Shown here: one piece after another, positions 51,101 to 63,555 of the stretch
Position numbering within the stretch: the first letter of the stretch is position 1
Layout of the letters: the number at the start of each line of letters is the position of its first letter
Origin: Trochalopteron elliotii
Taxonomy: Eukaryota; Chordata; Aves; Passeriformes; Leiothrichidae
Direction: 5' to 3'
Assembly (NCBI GenBank): GCA_024734555.1
Contig: JANPWX010000008.1
Coordinates: 7,051,652-7,115,651, forward strand
Length of the DNA stretch: 64,000 nucleotides
The notes under the pieces: model-generated
Database searches by the model: none
The model's input: the letters and a program-made list of their open reading frames with translations, nothing else
What the model was told of the DNA's origin: nothing
Made by a program: the position numbers and the translations under genes

Positions 51101-53410
51101 AAAGTCCACAATGCTTAAACTGACTTTTTCAGTTCCTTTTATGTAATTTACAGCTTAGTATACCCAGCAACCACACCAAAATGACATTTTCCTAAAGCAT
51201 CCCAGCAGGAGAGTTGGTAACAAATAGGTCTGTCCTGGCACCAGTGTCGGCACTCAAAAACAAAGGCCTGATCCACAGTCTTTTCACTGATACTTTCCAT
51301 CTATTTTGTTTCAATTCCTCAGTCAGACAGCTTATGATCCCACTTTACATTGCTTTTGGGTTTTTACAGTGTCCTCTCACATTCAAATATAATAATGACC
51401 CACTGATATCTTTTTAATGGCTAGATGGACCAATTCATAAAATTGTTCTAAGTCCCCTCTCCCACTTCTGCAAGTCTTCTCATGTGGATAAGGAACAGTC
51501 TCACATGAAAAACAAACAAACAATCCAAACCAAACAACAACATCAAGAGATAACCTGGTGGCAATAGTAAATATTTTTCTTATTTAAAGTACCTCTGTTG
51601 CTTAATGTATCTTCTAGCCACAATATAATAGATAGTTCATATAGATAATGACACATTTATTTAAAAAACTACCAAATCTTAAGTTCATTTGACTTTCCTT
51701 TTCAACAAGTTTTCAACAAGTTTTTCCCTCCCTGCCTTCCTTAGGTCATCCTGAATAGTCTTCCAGAATGAACTGAGGATCCTGAGGTCATTCCTGAAGC
51801 AGGGAAGTCCAAAGCCTCTTATGTCAGGGCCACAATCAGTCTCCTCGATTGTGAACAACTAGTGGTGTGGGATGATTGTGGGGCCATTCATAGTCACTAG
51901 GCTAGACCAGTCCTCTTTGTGTGTGCTGGTGTCCTAACCAAATGGAGCAGCAGCTCCTTTATCACTGCCTTCTCCTTCTTGACTCAAGTAACCATGCACA
52001 ACATTACCTGACCTTTAAACAGACTGTCTGCATGTGTTTGTATGTGTCTCATGGTTTTGAAGTGGCTGGTAAATACATAGTATTCTGCTTCTGCCTTTCT
52101 CCAGCCTCAAATCCCACAGGTTTGTTCCCATCCCAAGTTTTCATGAAGGAGAAAAGAATGTTTAGTCTATTCCTTGTATTTTGTGGGGAAGAAGATGCTT
52201 GAACTTCTTTATACAGTGCAGTATTTGTCTTACTACATGGGAAAATAATAAAGCCTACAGTGTATTCAAAACTCTTAACTCTACAAAAAAATGTATGTTT
52301 TCCACTGTTACTAATATTTGAAATCATTAATCCTAACAGGTTCATTTTTTTGTGTTTTAATTTTCCATTGCCTACTTTGATAGAAGACAATGAGGACAAT
52401 CAAGTTTTATTGCTATTTCTGTAAATACCCTCTAAGATGATCAAAAGTGACCGGTCACTGCCATTGAAAGGAAGATGGTCTTGATAGTACACAGAAAATT
52501 CATCTCAGGTTTTGTTCAGAAGTAGGGTGATGTTCTGAGAACAAAAAAACTGCACAGTTGGGCCAATGTGAACATACAACCTTTCCATTTTAATTACTAA
52601 GTCTTTGAAGAGGCTTTGCATCAGTGGGATAATGGGTGATTGCAAAAACTTCCAAAGAAGATTTTTTTAAAATAAAAAGCTTCAAACAACTTACAGCCAT
52701 AACCCAGCATTTTAACCAATAATTGCCCTTCTAGATGCCTATCTTTTCTTTAGGCTCTCGTAAGTGGGACAAGGTCTTGTAAAGATACAAACATTTTCCT
52801 CCTCATTTTAGTGGTAAATAATCTCTCTTTGTTAACATTAGGACTGCTCTCTGATGTACTTCGCAGCATCTGCTCCCTTTTCTCCCCAGTTCTTTTAAAA
52901 GCATTCTTAGAGTCACGGAAATTTTTTCTGTCCAAACAGACCAGATAGAAATCTCTCCTCCAGGAAAGAGTCTTACAGAAACCCTGACTGTTAACAGCCC
53001 TCAGCTGGAGCAGAACCGAGGCACTCAACTCAGGAAAGCTGTGTTGGTTTACACAAAATGAGAGGTTCAGCTGCAAGCATATTTTGTGAAGGCCAGCTCT
53101 TCTACTTAGTTCACCATTCTGAGCATAATCAAAAGTTTCAAAACATAAGAGCCTGTAGGCTGAAATTTATTGGGAACAGATGGGGCTAAAGAGCACACAC
53201 AATTTACCTGTGTACCTAAATAACATAATATATATTTATAAGCATAAATAAAACAGCTGGTCTCCATTTCCTCGCTAATGAAAACACCCTTGGCCTTCCT
53301 GAACTCCAGACCTACACTGCCACAACAACTTGGTCTTCATACACACAAGTCATATCTGTTGGCCTGAGTCATGAAAACTTGGCGTTACACAAATTTTCAT
53401 TAATAATTTT
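45162..53410. other. Noncoding sequence between CR1 and the 53.4 kb LTR
   Basis: No gene recognised. It includes the duplicated segment at 45.3 kb, a very short possible minus-strand microexon at 46620-46634, and a plus-strand stretch at 47053-47290 with splice-like motifs (acceptor ttttgtgcag, donor CTGCAG|GTAAGA) whose frames do not join convincingly. Confidence 0.5.
45321..45401 (+). repeat. 31-bp imperfect direct repeat around a hairpin
   Basis: Two copies of a 31-base segment ending tgaagcagatttatt (45321-45351 and 45371-45401) match at 25 of 31 positions. Between them sits an inverted repeat, tgcagta...tactgca (45352-45370). Origin unknown; a decayed tandem duplication is the simplest reading. 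Confidence 0.6.
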
Positions 53411-53415
53411 GGCTC

Positions 53416-53966
53416 TGTTCTGGTTTCAGGTGGGATAGAATTAGTTTTCTTCCTAGTAGCAGATATGGCACTTTATTTTGCACTTAGGATGAGACTAATG
53501 GTAGCAACACACTGGTGTTTCAGGTGTTGTAAAGCAGTGTTTATACTGAATCAAGGACTTTTCAGTTTCTCACCCCACCCTGCCAGCAAGGAGGCTGGAA
53601 GTGCATAAGAATTTGGGAGGGGACACAACCAGGCCAGCTGACCCCAAAAGGTTTATTCCATACCATACCTGTTGTGATCAGTATACAAGTGATGGGGAAA
53701 ACCAGACAGGGGCTGCTGCACAGGAACTGGCTGGGCATCACTGGGCAGGTGAACAGTTGCACTGTTCACTGCATCACTTGTTTTGTATATTCTAATTACT
53801 TTATTGCTGCTATTTTCTCTTCCTTTTCTGTCCTATTAAACCATCTTTATCTGGATCCATGAATTTTATTTTTTTCCCCCAATTCTCTTCCCCCATCCCA
53901 CAGTGCGGGGATGGAATGAGCCAGTGGCTGTGTGGTGTTTGCTACCTGCTGTGTTAAACCAAAACA
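53416..53966 (+). mobile_element. Solo LTR of ERVL-like type, third insertion
   Basis: It begins TGTTCTGGTTTCAG and ends with a TTAAACCAAAACA terminus, flanked by a perfect 5-bp duplication GGCTC (53411-53415 and 53967-53971). From memory it resembles a very common neoavian LTR family, including the segments around caccccaccctgccagcaag, attccataccatac and cccccatcccac. A poly(A) signal ATTAAA lies at 53835-53840. The expected TATA box is degraded. No internal retroviral genes adjoin it. Short open frames inside are not genes. Confidence 0.92.
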
Positions 53967-53971
53967 GGCTC

Positions 53972-56900
53972 CTACAGAAAGGCGCAGGCTGTCAATTAAA
54001 TTATGGCAGCAGCTGAAATCTAAAGGTCACATCATCTAATATGAAACAACACAGCATTTGATAAACAGCACAAGTCAGAAGAACTAACTTTTGAAGGTCG
54101 GACTATTGCCAGGTAAAACGCTGGACTCCTGCAGGTAAGCACATTTTCCCAAATGATATTTCATGGGCAGGAAGACATCTCCTTAGCAAGATACTTGCAT
54201 GAATCTTTAAGCTGGGCTTGTGGGAAGGAAACACGTAGGCTTACATAAGCTATTTCAGTCCAGAAATTCCTTGTGGTTAGTTAATTATACGTACTAATAA
54301 CTTCCCAATGACAGTGTCTGGATACAGCCTGCACATACACACAACAAAACAATTTAATATTGTTCACCCACTACAATGTTCTCAAGCAATGACTCACACT
54401 CCAGTGCAAGTTCTCATACTATAGAAAGTTAAGTATTGGGACTTCAGCTTTCCAAAATTAACGTATTGCATTCAGGAACCCCTGTGATCTCTCTGGAGAG
54501 TGACTTTGCAGCAACACCATTGCAAATCATATCCAGGGATTCCTAGGTGCCTGTAGGATGATGATAGGGACACCTAACACTAATCACAAGTATCACCATG
54601 TAGTTTTACACAGGTCAAAACATGCTGATGTATCTTTAAATATTACATCTATACATCTAAGAGCAAGGCCAAGGAGCTCCCTTTACACAAACAGGCTTTG
54701 TGTATCTCTCAAGGATGCAAGGAGAAAAAATAAGAACTGCTGTGACATATCCCAATGTTATTTCCTAACGCATAACAATTGTTACTTGTGGTTTTTATTT
54801 TGGGGGTGGGATCATAAGCTTGAGAGGTTCATAGCTCAGAAGGGGCAGCATTCTTCCTGAGGAGCCTGGCCCAGTTTTGGAGACTAATGTTTTTTTCAGA
54901 GAGTGTAAAGGCCAAAACATTTCAAAATTTATGTTAAGTATAGCGGGGGAATCCAACTGCAGAACAAATTCCCAAAGTGGCTATTTTTCAAATTTGCCCT
55001 TCTAAATAGTACTTTAGTTACTTTATTTCTTATTTTATTTTAGAGGTTAAAGAAAATTTCCAAGTAAACAAAAATTGCAAAATGTTGTCTTTTGGACAAC
55101 TACGTTTTAAGGTCTTTGCTTGGTGCAGGGTAAAATGACTTGAGAGATAATCATAAGCCTTTTCCTGAACCTCCAAAGCACTTTTCTGAACTGGACATAC
55201 CATGCACACAGTTTGAGCTCTCAGAGATGATTTAGTAGCCTCATGCAACCCCAAATATTCTGCAGTAGCCAGATAATCGGTCACATTTTCTTCTTTCTAT
55301 TTAAATACTGGTTCAAAACCTTCCCAGAAAGAGGAGGTCCAGTACATAATACAGTATCATAGGTCCCCCAGCAGTGCACTACATGCCTGGCTCCTAGTCC
55401 TCTTTGGTTTCTCAGGCCTTTGGTCACCTGAATTAACAGCATAACCAGCTGCCTCTTAAGTGCCTTATGCACGTCTTTCAGGCTTAGTATACAATACACA
55501 GACATCCAGATAAAAGTAGTAAAACTTTGAGAAAGACAAAGAGTACTGGCACTGCAATGCCTTTTCCAATGAAAAATATTCATGGTTGTATTGAAGCAAT
55601 TGTCCTGTGCCAATGTGAATGGTGTCATCTTGCTAGCTCCAGTATAATTTAATTACATAATTTTCCCAGCTCATGAATGTGCATATATTTACCTTTTTTA
55701 CGATAAAATACAAAAATGATTTTTTAAAATAACTTTCAGGCAAAATAGTTCAAGAGATTAGGAAGGAACATATGGTAAAAGTCATTTTTGACCTATGTTT
55801 TATCCTCAAAACCCAAAAGTGGATTCAGTATTAAAATCAAAGCACTCTAAGTATATTATGAAATATTTACAGCTGTTATTACTGCCTGATTTATGTGTGC
55901 CAGAGACCAGATTATTCAGGCTGGTTTCACAAGCAATATGTCAGTAAACAGGATTTTGTTTGGTAATTATATTAAACATGTCCATATAAGCTTTGAATTA
56001 ATTATAAACTGTATTTTACTGTAGCTGATAAAAGCACTAAGCAGCAAGAACTAACGATGGCAAAGAGGTCTCCTCTCATTTTCAGTACAGCTTTCCATGT
56101 GAAAATCTGTCAACATGAAAAAGTTGCTGCTTGTAATTAAAACCAGGCTTTATTTCAGTACTATGTTTACATGTTATGTTCCAGAAGGGGGAAAAATGCA
56201 ATTAAATTACTCTCCTTAAACCCTGTGGTTCGCAAACACACAGTCTGCTCTGGGCACGCTCCTGATGTCAGCTCCTTCAGCAAGAAAGACACAAACAGTG
56301 GGGCTTGGCCTCATGACACGTTTGAGAGTTTTGCACTACTAACACTGTGTGGTGAGAGTGCAAGGGAGCCCTCAAGACACATTCGCAGGATGTTTGCAGT
56401 GGGTTTGTCTGCCCACATCAGGCATTTAGCTGTGCTCCTGTCAGTACTTGCACAAGGCTTTGCTAATGGACAGATAATGACACGGCAGAGGCAGAGGAGG
56501 TTACAGCAATACTTCACCAGGCTTGGGAGCGTGTCAGTGAGCGACTAATTACCTCTCTGCTCCAGCTCTCACATTAACTGACCAAGCCACCCCTTGCCTG
56601 TCTCCACAACAGCTTTATAGCACAAGGTCTACTTTCACTGCAGACTTCAAAGTGACTTCTCTGAATCAGACCCCCTGCCAAGCCAGGTGCTAAACTGTGC
56701 TTCTGTGGGTGCCAAGACCACAGCACGGGGACCTCAGCCTGCTGGTTGCTTCTGAAGATGAACAGTGAAGGCCTCACCTGTAACACTTCTCAATACCAAG
56801 CACACACACTGTTTCATCACCACAATTTCCAACACTTTTTTTGATATATAGAGACAGGTCAAGGCTATTTGCTGTGCCATTGGTTAACTAGAATTTCAGA

Positions 56901-59900
56901 CCATGGGATACAAACACTATCTTGACACATTTAAAAGTTTTCACACTGCTGTAATGAGACATATTTCCTAAATAGCCAGGAAACAACCTCCTTCCACGCC
57001 AACCCAGTGCCCCACATGAGAAAACATCTTACAGACTTCAATATAAACTTTTCTCAAACAAGGTCATATTATATTAAATGACAAAAAACCAAGCAGATAA
57101 GCAGCTCTGTGCTTATCCTATATTACAGAAGCCTGTAGACTAGATTTGTTAATCTAGCTTTAATTCAGAAACCTGACACTCCCTGCTTTTCTTGTATCCA
57201 TTTTTGTTTCTCATTAATGCAACCAGATGGTGACTTCAGTTTGATTACAATTCTGCCTACTTTAATGTGAACGCTTCATCTCACTACTATCAGATGACAT
57301 TTGCTTTTCTTAATGTACATAGTTTTAGGAAAAGTACAGAAGTGCTATTGCTGTGTTACATGAAAAATTCCAATATACATTTAGCTGACATAGCATCAGC
57401 TGGTGTTTAAACTTGGCTTAGCTAATGGACTTTTAATGTCAGTGGGGTTGTGTGCAGTCACTGGCTATTAGCAGGAATGGGCCCTTTCTATAAAAATCAC
57501 TTTTCCTCAAGTGTGTTGTTTGAACATTCCTTCCCCTGATTTAGTGACTGTCACCAAATACAAAACAAATGCAAGGACGCTGGAATCTACTGTTATCTTT
57601 AAAACCAACTTAACCTCAGCCTGGCCTCCACAAATGAAATATGTTCTGCAGTGGTACTAGTGAATACAAAACTTCAAAGACAAAAGACCAAATTTTCCTC
57701 GCCTTGCTGCAGTAAGTAAATCCCAAGCAATCCAGTGAAAATAATCAGATGGAAAGTAAATTTGATCACAATACTATTATCTGTTGATTTCCCTAAACAA
57801 AAAAAGCCAATGAAACCAAGTACTGGTAAAATAAGCTGATCGGTAAAACAAAGCAGATTAATAGTCCACACAAAGTCACTTTGCCACTTAAATTCATTTG
57901 CTTTGCAAATGTTTCTCATAAATGCAAATTTACAACTTTATTCTTGAGACCACAAAATGATAGAAATGTTTACAAAGTAAGGCATTAAATTAGGCATTTT
58001 AATTTTTTTTTAAAGATTTGGAAGGCTTTATCTTATAGCCACGTTTGCTACAAGGAATTAATATATAACTTTGGCGGGGGTGGAGGGAAGAAAAAGATTA
58101 ATACAGAAATATTTCAGGACAAGCAGCTGAGCAGTTTCACCTTTTCCAGTGCTCATGAAAGGCATATGGCACATATCATTCTACTGCCTGCATGAGGATA
58201 ACAACTGCTTTTGTTGCCAGCTACCAGGCTGCACTCCTAACTTAAAACTTCGACACCCATGCTCTTAGTAGCAGAGAGGTCTTTAGTTCAAAAATGATTG
58301 CTAAGGCAGGAAATTGCCACACATTTGTGTGTAATAGATACTTACGTGGATATCTGCCTACAGTTGGTGACATTTTGCTGTCAGTGTTCTTATCTAAAAT
58401 ATCGTAACAAAAAGCCAAGCAAAAAAACCATCTACTTGAAAGAATCTTGCCAACTTGTTTTCAAGTGAGGCACCATGTTAATCTCTCTACAGGAGAGAGT
58501 TACATTGCCACATGGAAGGGAAATGGAAAGCCTCAAAGTTATTCAAATTTTCCAGCTTAAAAAACAGATACCAAAGCAAAAAGGAAACAACCTCATGAAA
58601 AAACTTGCCACCAAGTAGGATGAGATCAAGGTCAATTCATCCTAGAGTCTCATTCTACTGCGTCAACATATTTTTAACACAGAAGCAGATCAACTTCTGG
58701 CATGTGCTGGCTCTGAAATTAATGGTGTTACATTTGGTGGTGGTCATAATCCGGCCTTGTACCATATAAGTCTACCCTTGGTATAAACATTAGGCATTTA
58801 AACAAGTAACAAAACAAAAGGAAACTGATAGTGAAACTGACCAAACTTTCTAGCTACTTAGGAAGTAAGAAATTAGGAACTTCCTATTTGCTCCAGTACA
58901 ACTATTTTACATGAAGTAAAACCTGCACTCCTATTCTTGCCAGCAGAGATCTGCTGCATAAGAAGACTGCTGTATTTTGTTTGAGCAAGAGACCAAAAAA
59001 GTTACCCTCACCTTCAAAAACTGTTGAGGAAGCAGAAAAGAAGTCCCTCAAGCTAGGTTTGAAATGTCTACATGAAAAGAATTTGTAATGGGGACTATGA
59101 TTTGTCAAAAAATAGTGCAGGTTTGGGGCCAAAAACTTCTGAGCAAGGAATACAAGTATTTCATGAGACAATTCAGCAAGATTTTCTGTGAACAGCACTT
59201 GTAGAAGGGCAGAGTCTTCCCCATTTAATTACAGATCCATTCCTTAACCAGACAGAATTCTAGTTTCCACAATGAACCCTGATTTTCAGATTAAGTGGCC
59301 AAGTTTAACAGAGGAAACGTTATCTCTTCCTAGCTGAAAGCACCAGAGAGTTTTATCCTATTAACAGAGGTTGATACAGCAGAGATTTCTCTATAGACTC
59401 ATCTGAGTGCAGACATGAAACTTCAGTCTGGACACCTCACTGCTTGCCTGTTAGCCTCAGCTATTCACTGTTAGTCACAGCCACTCATCTTTTGTTTGTG
59501 CGGAGCTGCAGAGCAACCAGACAGACACACAAAGTTATGGGAAAAGGGAAAGGTGAGAAGGATGCATCTGTGCTGACTCCATCAGCAACTGGCAAAACTT
59601 AGAGATACACTAATGAAAGAGCAAATTTATTCTGACTAAGCCAGTGTGCACATCTGTACTTGGAATGCCTCCTGCTAAGTGCCCACACTTCAGTCAGTGT
59701 AGGTAAATACAGTGCCCATGAGAACAGAATTAATCTCGCTTGCTATTCTGTCCCACTTCTTACTCCTTGATTTCAGTATGTCTGAACTGCAATTAACCTC
59801 ATTCAGTGAGACTGTACTTAATTTCCACTCACTATGTAAACTTTCCAGCATAAACACATATGTTGGGAGTGGATAAGACAAGCAATGTATTTAAACAATA

Positions 59901-60633
59901 GATACACCATATCATAAAAATGCAGCAATTCATATTCCAGTCATTATTTTAGCAAATTGATGACTAGAATACAGCTCTCCAAGAAGCTTTGAATTACTAA
60001 TAATCCTGCAGTGATCCCTTTTCACTGTCTCATGTGAAATGCACTAAAATCAAGCAAAGAAACACCTGGGGAACAACTATCAGTTCAAACAAGTTTCCAA
60101 AATGGCTGCAATAAAATCAACCTCTTCTGACAGATCATTCAAGGCTTACTTGCACATTTCCTTGTATCTAGCTGATGAAATTCAAGATTTCTCAAACAAT
60201 TGCATCCAGCACTCAGGGGACCAAGGAAAACACCAGCTTTCCTTTTTCTCAAAGGATACACCGCTAATCCACTGAGATTAACATTTCAACCTCTCACTCA
60301 ATGTAAGACTAAGAAATAAAGCTACTTTACTTCTTGAAAATAACTAAAAATGGATTGGCAGGAGCTACCTAACAAGAAAATGCTCAGCTGTTGCCAGGCC
60401 AGTGAAATCTATCTGAGCTCTTTAGCATAATTGTTGAAAATGTTCCTGCAACAAGAGCAAAAAAGATACTGATTTAATTGCCTAGGCAACCTCATAGCTT
60501 TTATAACTCATAAGGCAGTGGAGTCCTCTGGAGCACAAGTCATTCAATCAGATGAATGAAGTACAGTTGAATAACATAGTCCTGAATCCCAGATTAAACC
60601 CAAATGAAACAAAACAGCCCAGGACAGTGATCC
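53972..60633. other. Noncoding sequence with scattered exon-like motifs
   Basis: Apart from the 48-nt exon candidate at 58.3 kb, nothing is firm. A minus-strand frame at 55030-55299 is discussed under findings. The 57160-57500 stretch looks like an enhancer-type conserved element but cannot be tested. A 125-codon plus-strand frame (56171-56548) has no recognisable relatives. Confidence 0.5.
58346..58393 (-). CDS. Possible 48-nt symmetric coding exon
   Basis: On the minus strand a long T-rich tract ending gatattttag forms a good acceptor above 58393, and CCAC|GTAAGTAT is a near-consensus donor below 58346. The 48 bases are open in one frame only, entered after one base of a split codon and left in the same phase (1-1), so inclusion or skipping keeps frame. 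The readable part is KNTDSKMSPTVGRYP, a polar, linker-like peptide of no family I recognise. It lies on the same strand as the exon near 63.6 kb, but that exon ends in phase 0, so at least one exon between them would be needed. Chance splice-like pairs around short open stretches are common in 64 kb; the call rests on motif quality alone. Confidence 0.3.
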
Positions 60634-60744
60634 TTATTCCATTTCCAACTGCGCTGCAATCATGCACTGGATCTGCTCTTCCTCCTTCCAAATTTGAGAT
60701 AACACTGTAGATTGTACTGAGCAAAGCAAATCCTTCCAAACTGC
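60634..60744 (-). CDS. Possible terminal coding exon
   Basis: A minus-strand acceptor (gactttctggtggcag) above 60744 is followed by 36 open codons and a TAA at 60634-60636. The peptide starts AVWKDLLCSV and ends AAQLEME, with a charged helical stretch (QIWKEEEQIQ). An alternative acceptor above 60780 adds 12 codons in the same frame but has a poor pyrimidine tract. Both enter in phase 0, matching the exit phase of the exon at 63556-63720, so a direct join would be in frame and give a C-terminus. A solo LTR begins at 60819, inside the presumed upstream intron and close to where a branch point would sit. I do not recognise the peptide. An open run of this length is not unusual by chance. Confidence 0.25.
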   Translation of the reverse strand, partial: AVWKDLLCSVQSTVLSQIWKEEEQIQCMIAAQLEME

Positions 60745-60818
60745 CTGCCACCAGAAAGTCAGAGTTTCTAGGAAGCATCCCTGTTCCTCAGCAACAGCAT
60801 ATACTTTTGCTGTTCCTT

Positions 60819-61227
60819 TGTTCTGGTTCTGGCCAGCACATAGTTAATTTTTGCAGTAGCCAGGAGGAGGCATGGCTAGGACCCAGAGATTATACTATAC
60901 TAGCTCACTCCATTTTCCAGAGATGAGGTGAAGGGCTCTTTTCCAAGTCTGGGTAGTGTGGCAGAGGGAGCGGTCAGGCATTGCTGTGGTCAGGGAGTTT
61001 CCATGTGAATCATTCGCCTCTTTCTTGGACCTTCTGTCATCAGTATTGTTGTTGTACATTTACTCATCTAACTGCTGCTGCCAGTAAATTGTTCTTAGCT
61101 CAACCCATGATCTTTACATTGTGTGCCTCCAATTCACTATCCCACCTCAGGGGAGGGGAGAAGGGAGAGAGCAAGCAGCATATGGTTTGAACGGTCCCAG
61201 TGGGAGAGACTAAACTGAGGAGTACCA
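60819..61227 (+). mobile_element. Solo LTR, shorter relative of the 53.4 kb element
   Basis: It begins TGTTCTGGTTCTGGCC and ends near GTACCA. Shared landmarks with the 53.4 kb LTR are the TGTTCTGGTT start, a degraded TTAAA-NTGTTCTTA-CTCAACCCATGA block and a cactatcccacc block before the 3' end. Its middle differs, so it is another subfamily. The left edge is clear. The right edge is approximate: TTCCT occurs at 60813-60817 and 61228-61232, a near-duplication, but one extra T separates it from the left edge. The TATA and poly(A) signals are eroded, so it is probably older than the 53.4 kb copy. Confidence 0.8.
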
Positions 61228-61980
61228 TTCCTAACCCATGGCATCCTTTTATACATATTTCTAGATTACAGCAGATATAAAGAAACCATCAGTGAGACTC
61301 AAGAAATTCAACATTGAGAAGGTACCTGAGAGCCTTCTCAAAGTAGCATTCCCTCTGTAGCATCTCTTTCTTCAGACAAGGAGAATGGACTGGAGCACCA
61401 GTCTTGACTACTCAGAAAACTTGAGCTCAGGTTTTGGTTTCCCTTACGCATTTGCTCTGCACGCTTAGGCAATTCCCTCTAGACCTCTCCACCAAACAGT
61501 GATAAATACAGCAAGCTTCCAAATCCAGCAAAATAAAGACTGAATAACTAAGGCAATGTTACAAATAAGAACTTCCCATTGTCTCCAGCAATGCAAGCAC
61601 ATAGTAAAGCTTTCCCAAACACACAACTGTAGCTATTCCCCACAGAAGGTATCTGTGACAAGCACGCACAGTTTCTTCAGTGTCTCTCCTGTCCTGCCTG
61701 TGTAGGACTCACAACAAAGAAAAGTGAGAATTTTGAGGAGGTGCTGAGGCACTGCAGCATCACATACTGACAAGGGAGATGCCCCTGCCTTGATGGGACT
61801 GTTGGGGTGCTGTGCAAACTAGAGCAGCACTGCCTGTATTCAGGGAGCAGCAAAGGTACTCACCTAAATTCAGCATTGCCTGACACTTCCTGGTGGAAAT
61901 AAGGGCATGTCTGGCACCACTGAGAATCTGGGTCTCCACCTCAATCTGCATCACAGTAAAATCAGTGTGATTTACAAGAA

Positions 61981-62104
61981 AAAAAAAACCAAACCAAACC
62001 AAACCAAAACAAAAAAAACCAAAAAAACCAAAAAACCAAAAAAACAAAACAAAACAAAAAAACAACACACCACAAAACAACCCACACCAAACCAAAAACA
62101 AAAC
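61981..62104. repeat. A-rich CAAAA/CCAAA simple repeat
   Basis: About 120 bases made almost entirely of A and C in units such as CCAAA, CAAAA and ACAAA, with no G between the flanks. Repeats of this type are common in bird genomes and length-unstable. Lys/Thr/Asn-rich frames on the plus strand and Phe/Trp/Gly-rich frames on the minus strand come from the repeat and are not genes. Confidence 0.9.
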
Positions 62105-62903
62105 CCAAACAGCAAGATCTAGAGAGCACTGTAAATATATGCCTTAACCAGTGCTAACCAGGACTGCAACTGAAGTCTAACAGTGAGGTTTTTCACTAGG
62201 CTGGTTGAAATATGTGGAAAAATGGAAATGAAATCCATTGTTGTCAGAAGACTTCACAACTTTTTAACTTCTTCATTTTCACTGAAAACATAACACATTT
62301 TCAAAGAGCATAAATACAAATAGTTTGGACAGTAGAGTAAATCTTCAGGGCTATATTTTCTCTAAAATATTCAGGGCTTTTCTCTAAAATAACTGAGTTT
62401 TTTTCTGGTTTTAATTAAGATTTCTTCCTTTTTTTCCCAACCTCCCCTGAGCAAATAAACAAAAAAGGAATATTTCTTCTCTTTGTTTCCACCTAGATTT
62501 TCCATGTTGATAGAAAGGGTATTTCTAAGTGAGACTGTTTTTGCATGAAGTTCTATCTCCCCAGCCAAAACTTTTAGATAATGACCCAGGCTATAAAGGG
62601 ACTCCCCAAATCCTGGCATTTGATGACTTGGGAGGAAATCCCATATTTCCTGCTTAAGGTCCATGTGATTTGGGATGGAGTCATAAAAGCAAACAGGAAG
62701 CTGTTCTAGTGATGACTACCTAGGGAGAAAGCTATATACAAGCATCTCAGAGGTTACTGAAAGCTGGGAAAACCTCTGGCAGCTCCTGCCCACTGCTCCC
62801 ATTCACTGCACCTTACTTGTGAGTGTTGTTTGTACAGGCAGAGCCAGCCTTGAGGAAAACAACTGGAACACAGCTACAGTCTGGGGCTTTCCTTTAGCTC
62901 CCC

Positions 62904-62927
62904 CAGCTAGTGTGCACACACTAGCTG
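62904..62927. other. 24-bp near-perfect palindrome
   Basis: CAGCTAGTGTG and CACACTAGCTG are exact reverse complements separated by CA. It could form a cruciform or bind a dimeric factor. No known motif is assigned. Confidence 0.6.
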
Positions 62928-63555
62928 TGTAGTTTTATGCTACATCCTCACACCAGAAAGATAAATCTAAATACAATAACCGCAGTGGATCTTGTGCAAA
63001 ATATTTAACCAAGCCTATCTCAAACCCAACAACAATACTCAATAAATCATCTCTCCACCACAGCAGTAGAGTTGGGGGCTGGAGTACCTACAGATGACCC
63101 CATTAAATTAAACACAGAGGAATAAAGTATGCTCAAAATCAAGGGGAATTTTGTTGTTCCTATTTTTTTCTGTGTAAACTTCTTTATAACCATCTTCCTT
63201 TTTAGCATAATTTCAGACACTTGCTTGCAAATGATGCAAATTAAGTGTTTCTTTGAATACAGTTTGCCTCCCAGAAGACTTAATAATACTTCCTTCAGAT
63301 TGCTTCTTGGATAATGTTATGACAGAAAGATCCAGGGGTGCCTGCTCCTGTGACTGGACTCTACTGAGCACACACAATAAATCACTTAAAACACCACCAT
63401 TCCTTCAGTCCCTGGAAGCAGCCAGCACTGAACTGTGCCTCTGCACATTATCCTGACGCTGTGCTGGTGGAGGTTATGGCCAGCTGGAAAACCACAGCTC
63501 ATCTCTTGCTCCTTTCCTTTGACTCTTGACTTGTACTTGAGAAGCTGTTTCGTAC

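Larger units (their letters stand above)
61233..63555. other. Noncoding sequence with the A/C-rich repeat
   Basis: Besides the simple repeat and the palindrome at 62.9 kb, nothing is recognised. If the 63.6 kb exon is real, this is the intron immediately downstream of it on the minus strand. Confidence 0.5.

Noticed and set aside
61760..62122. Phe/Trp/Gly-rich and Lys/Thr-rich open frames
   Set aside because: Translations of the A/C-rich simple repeat.
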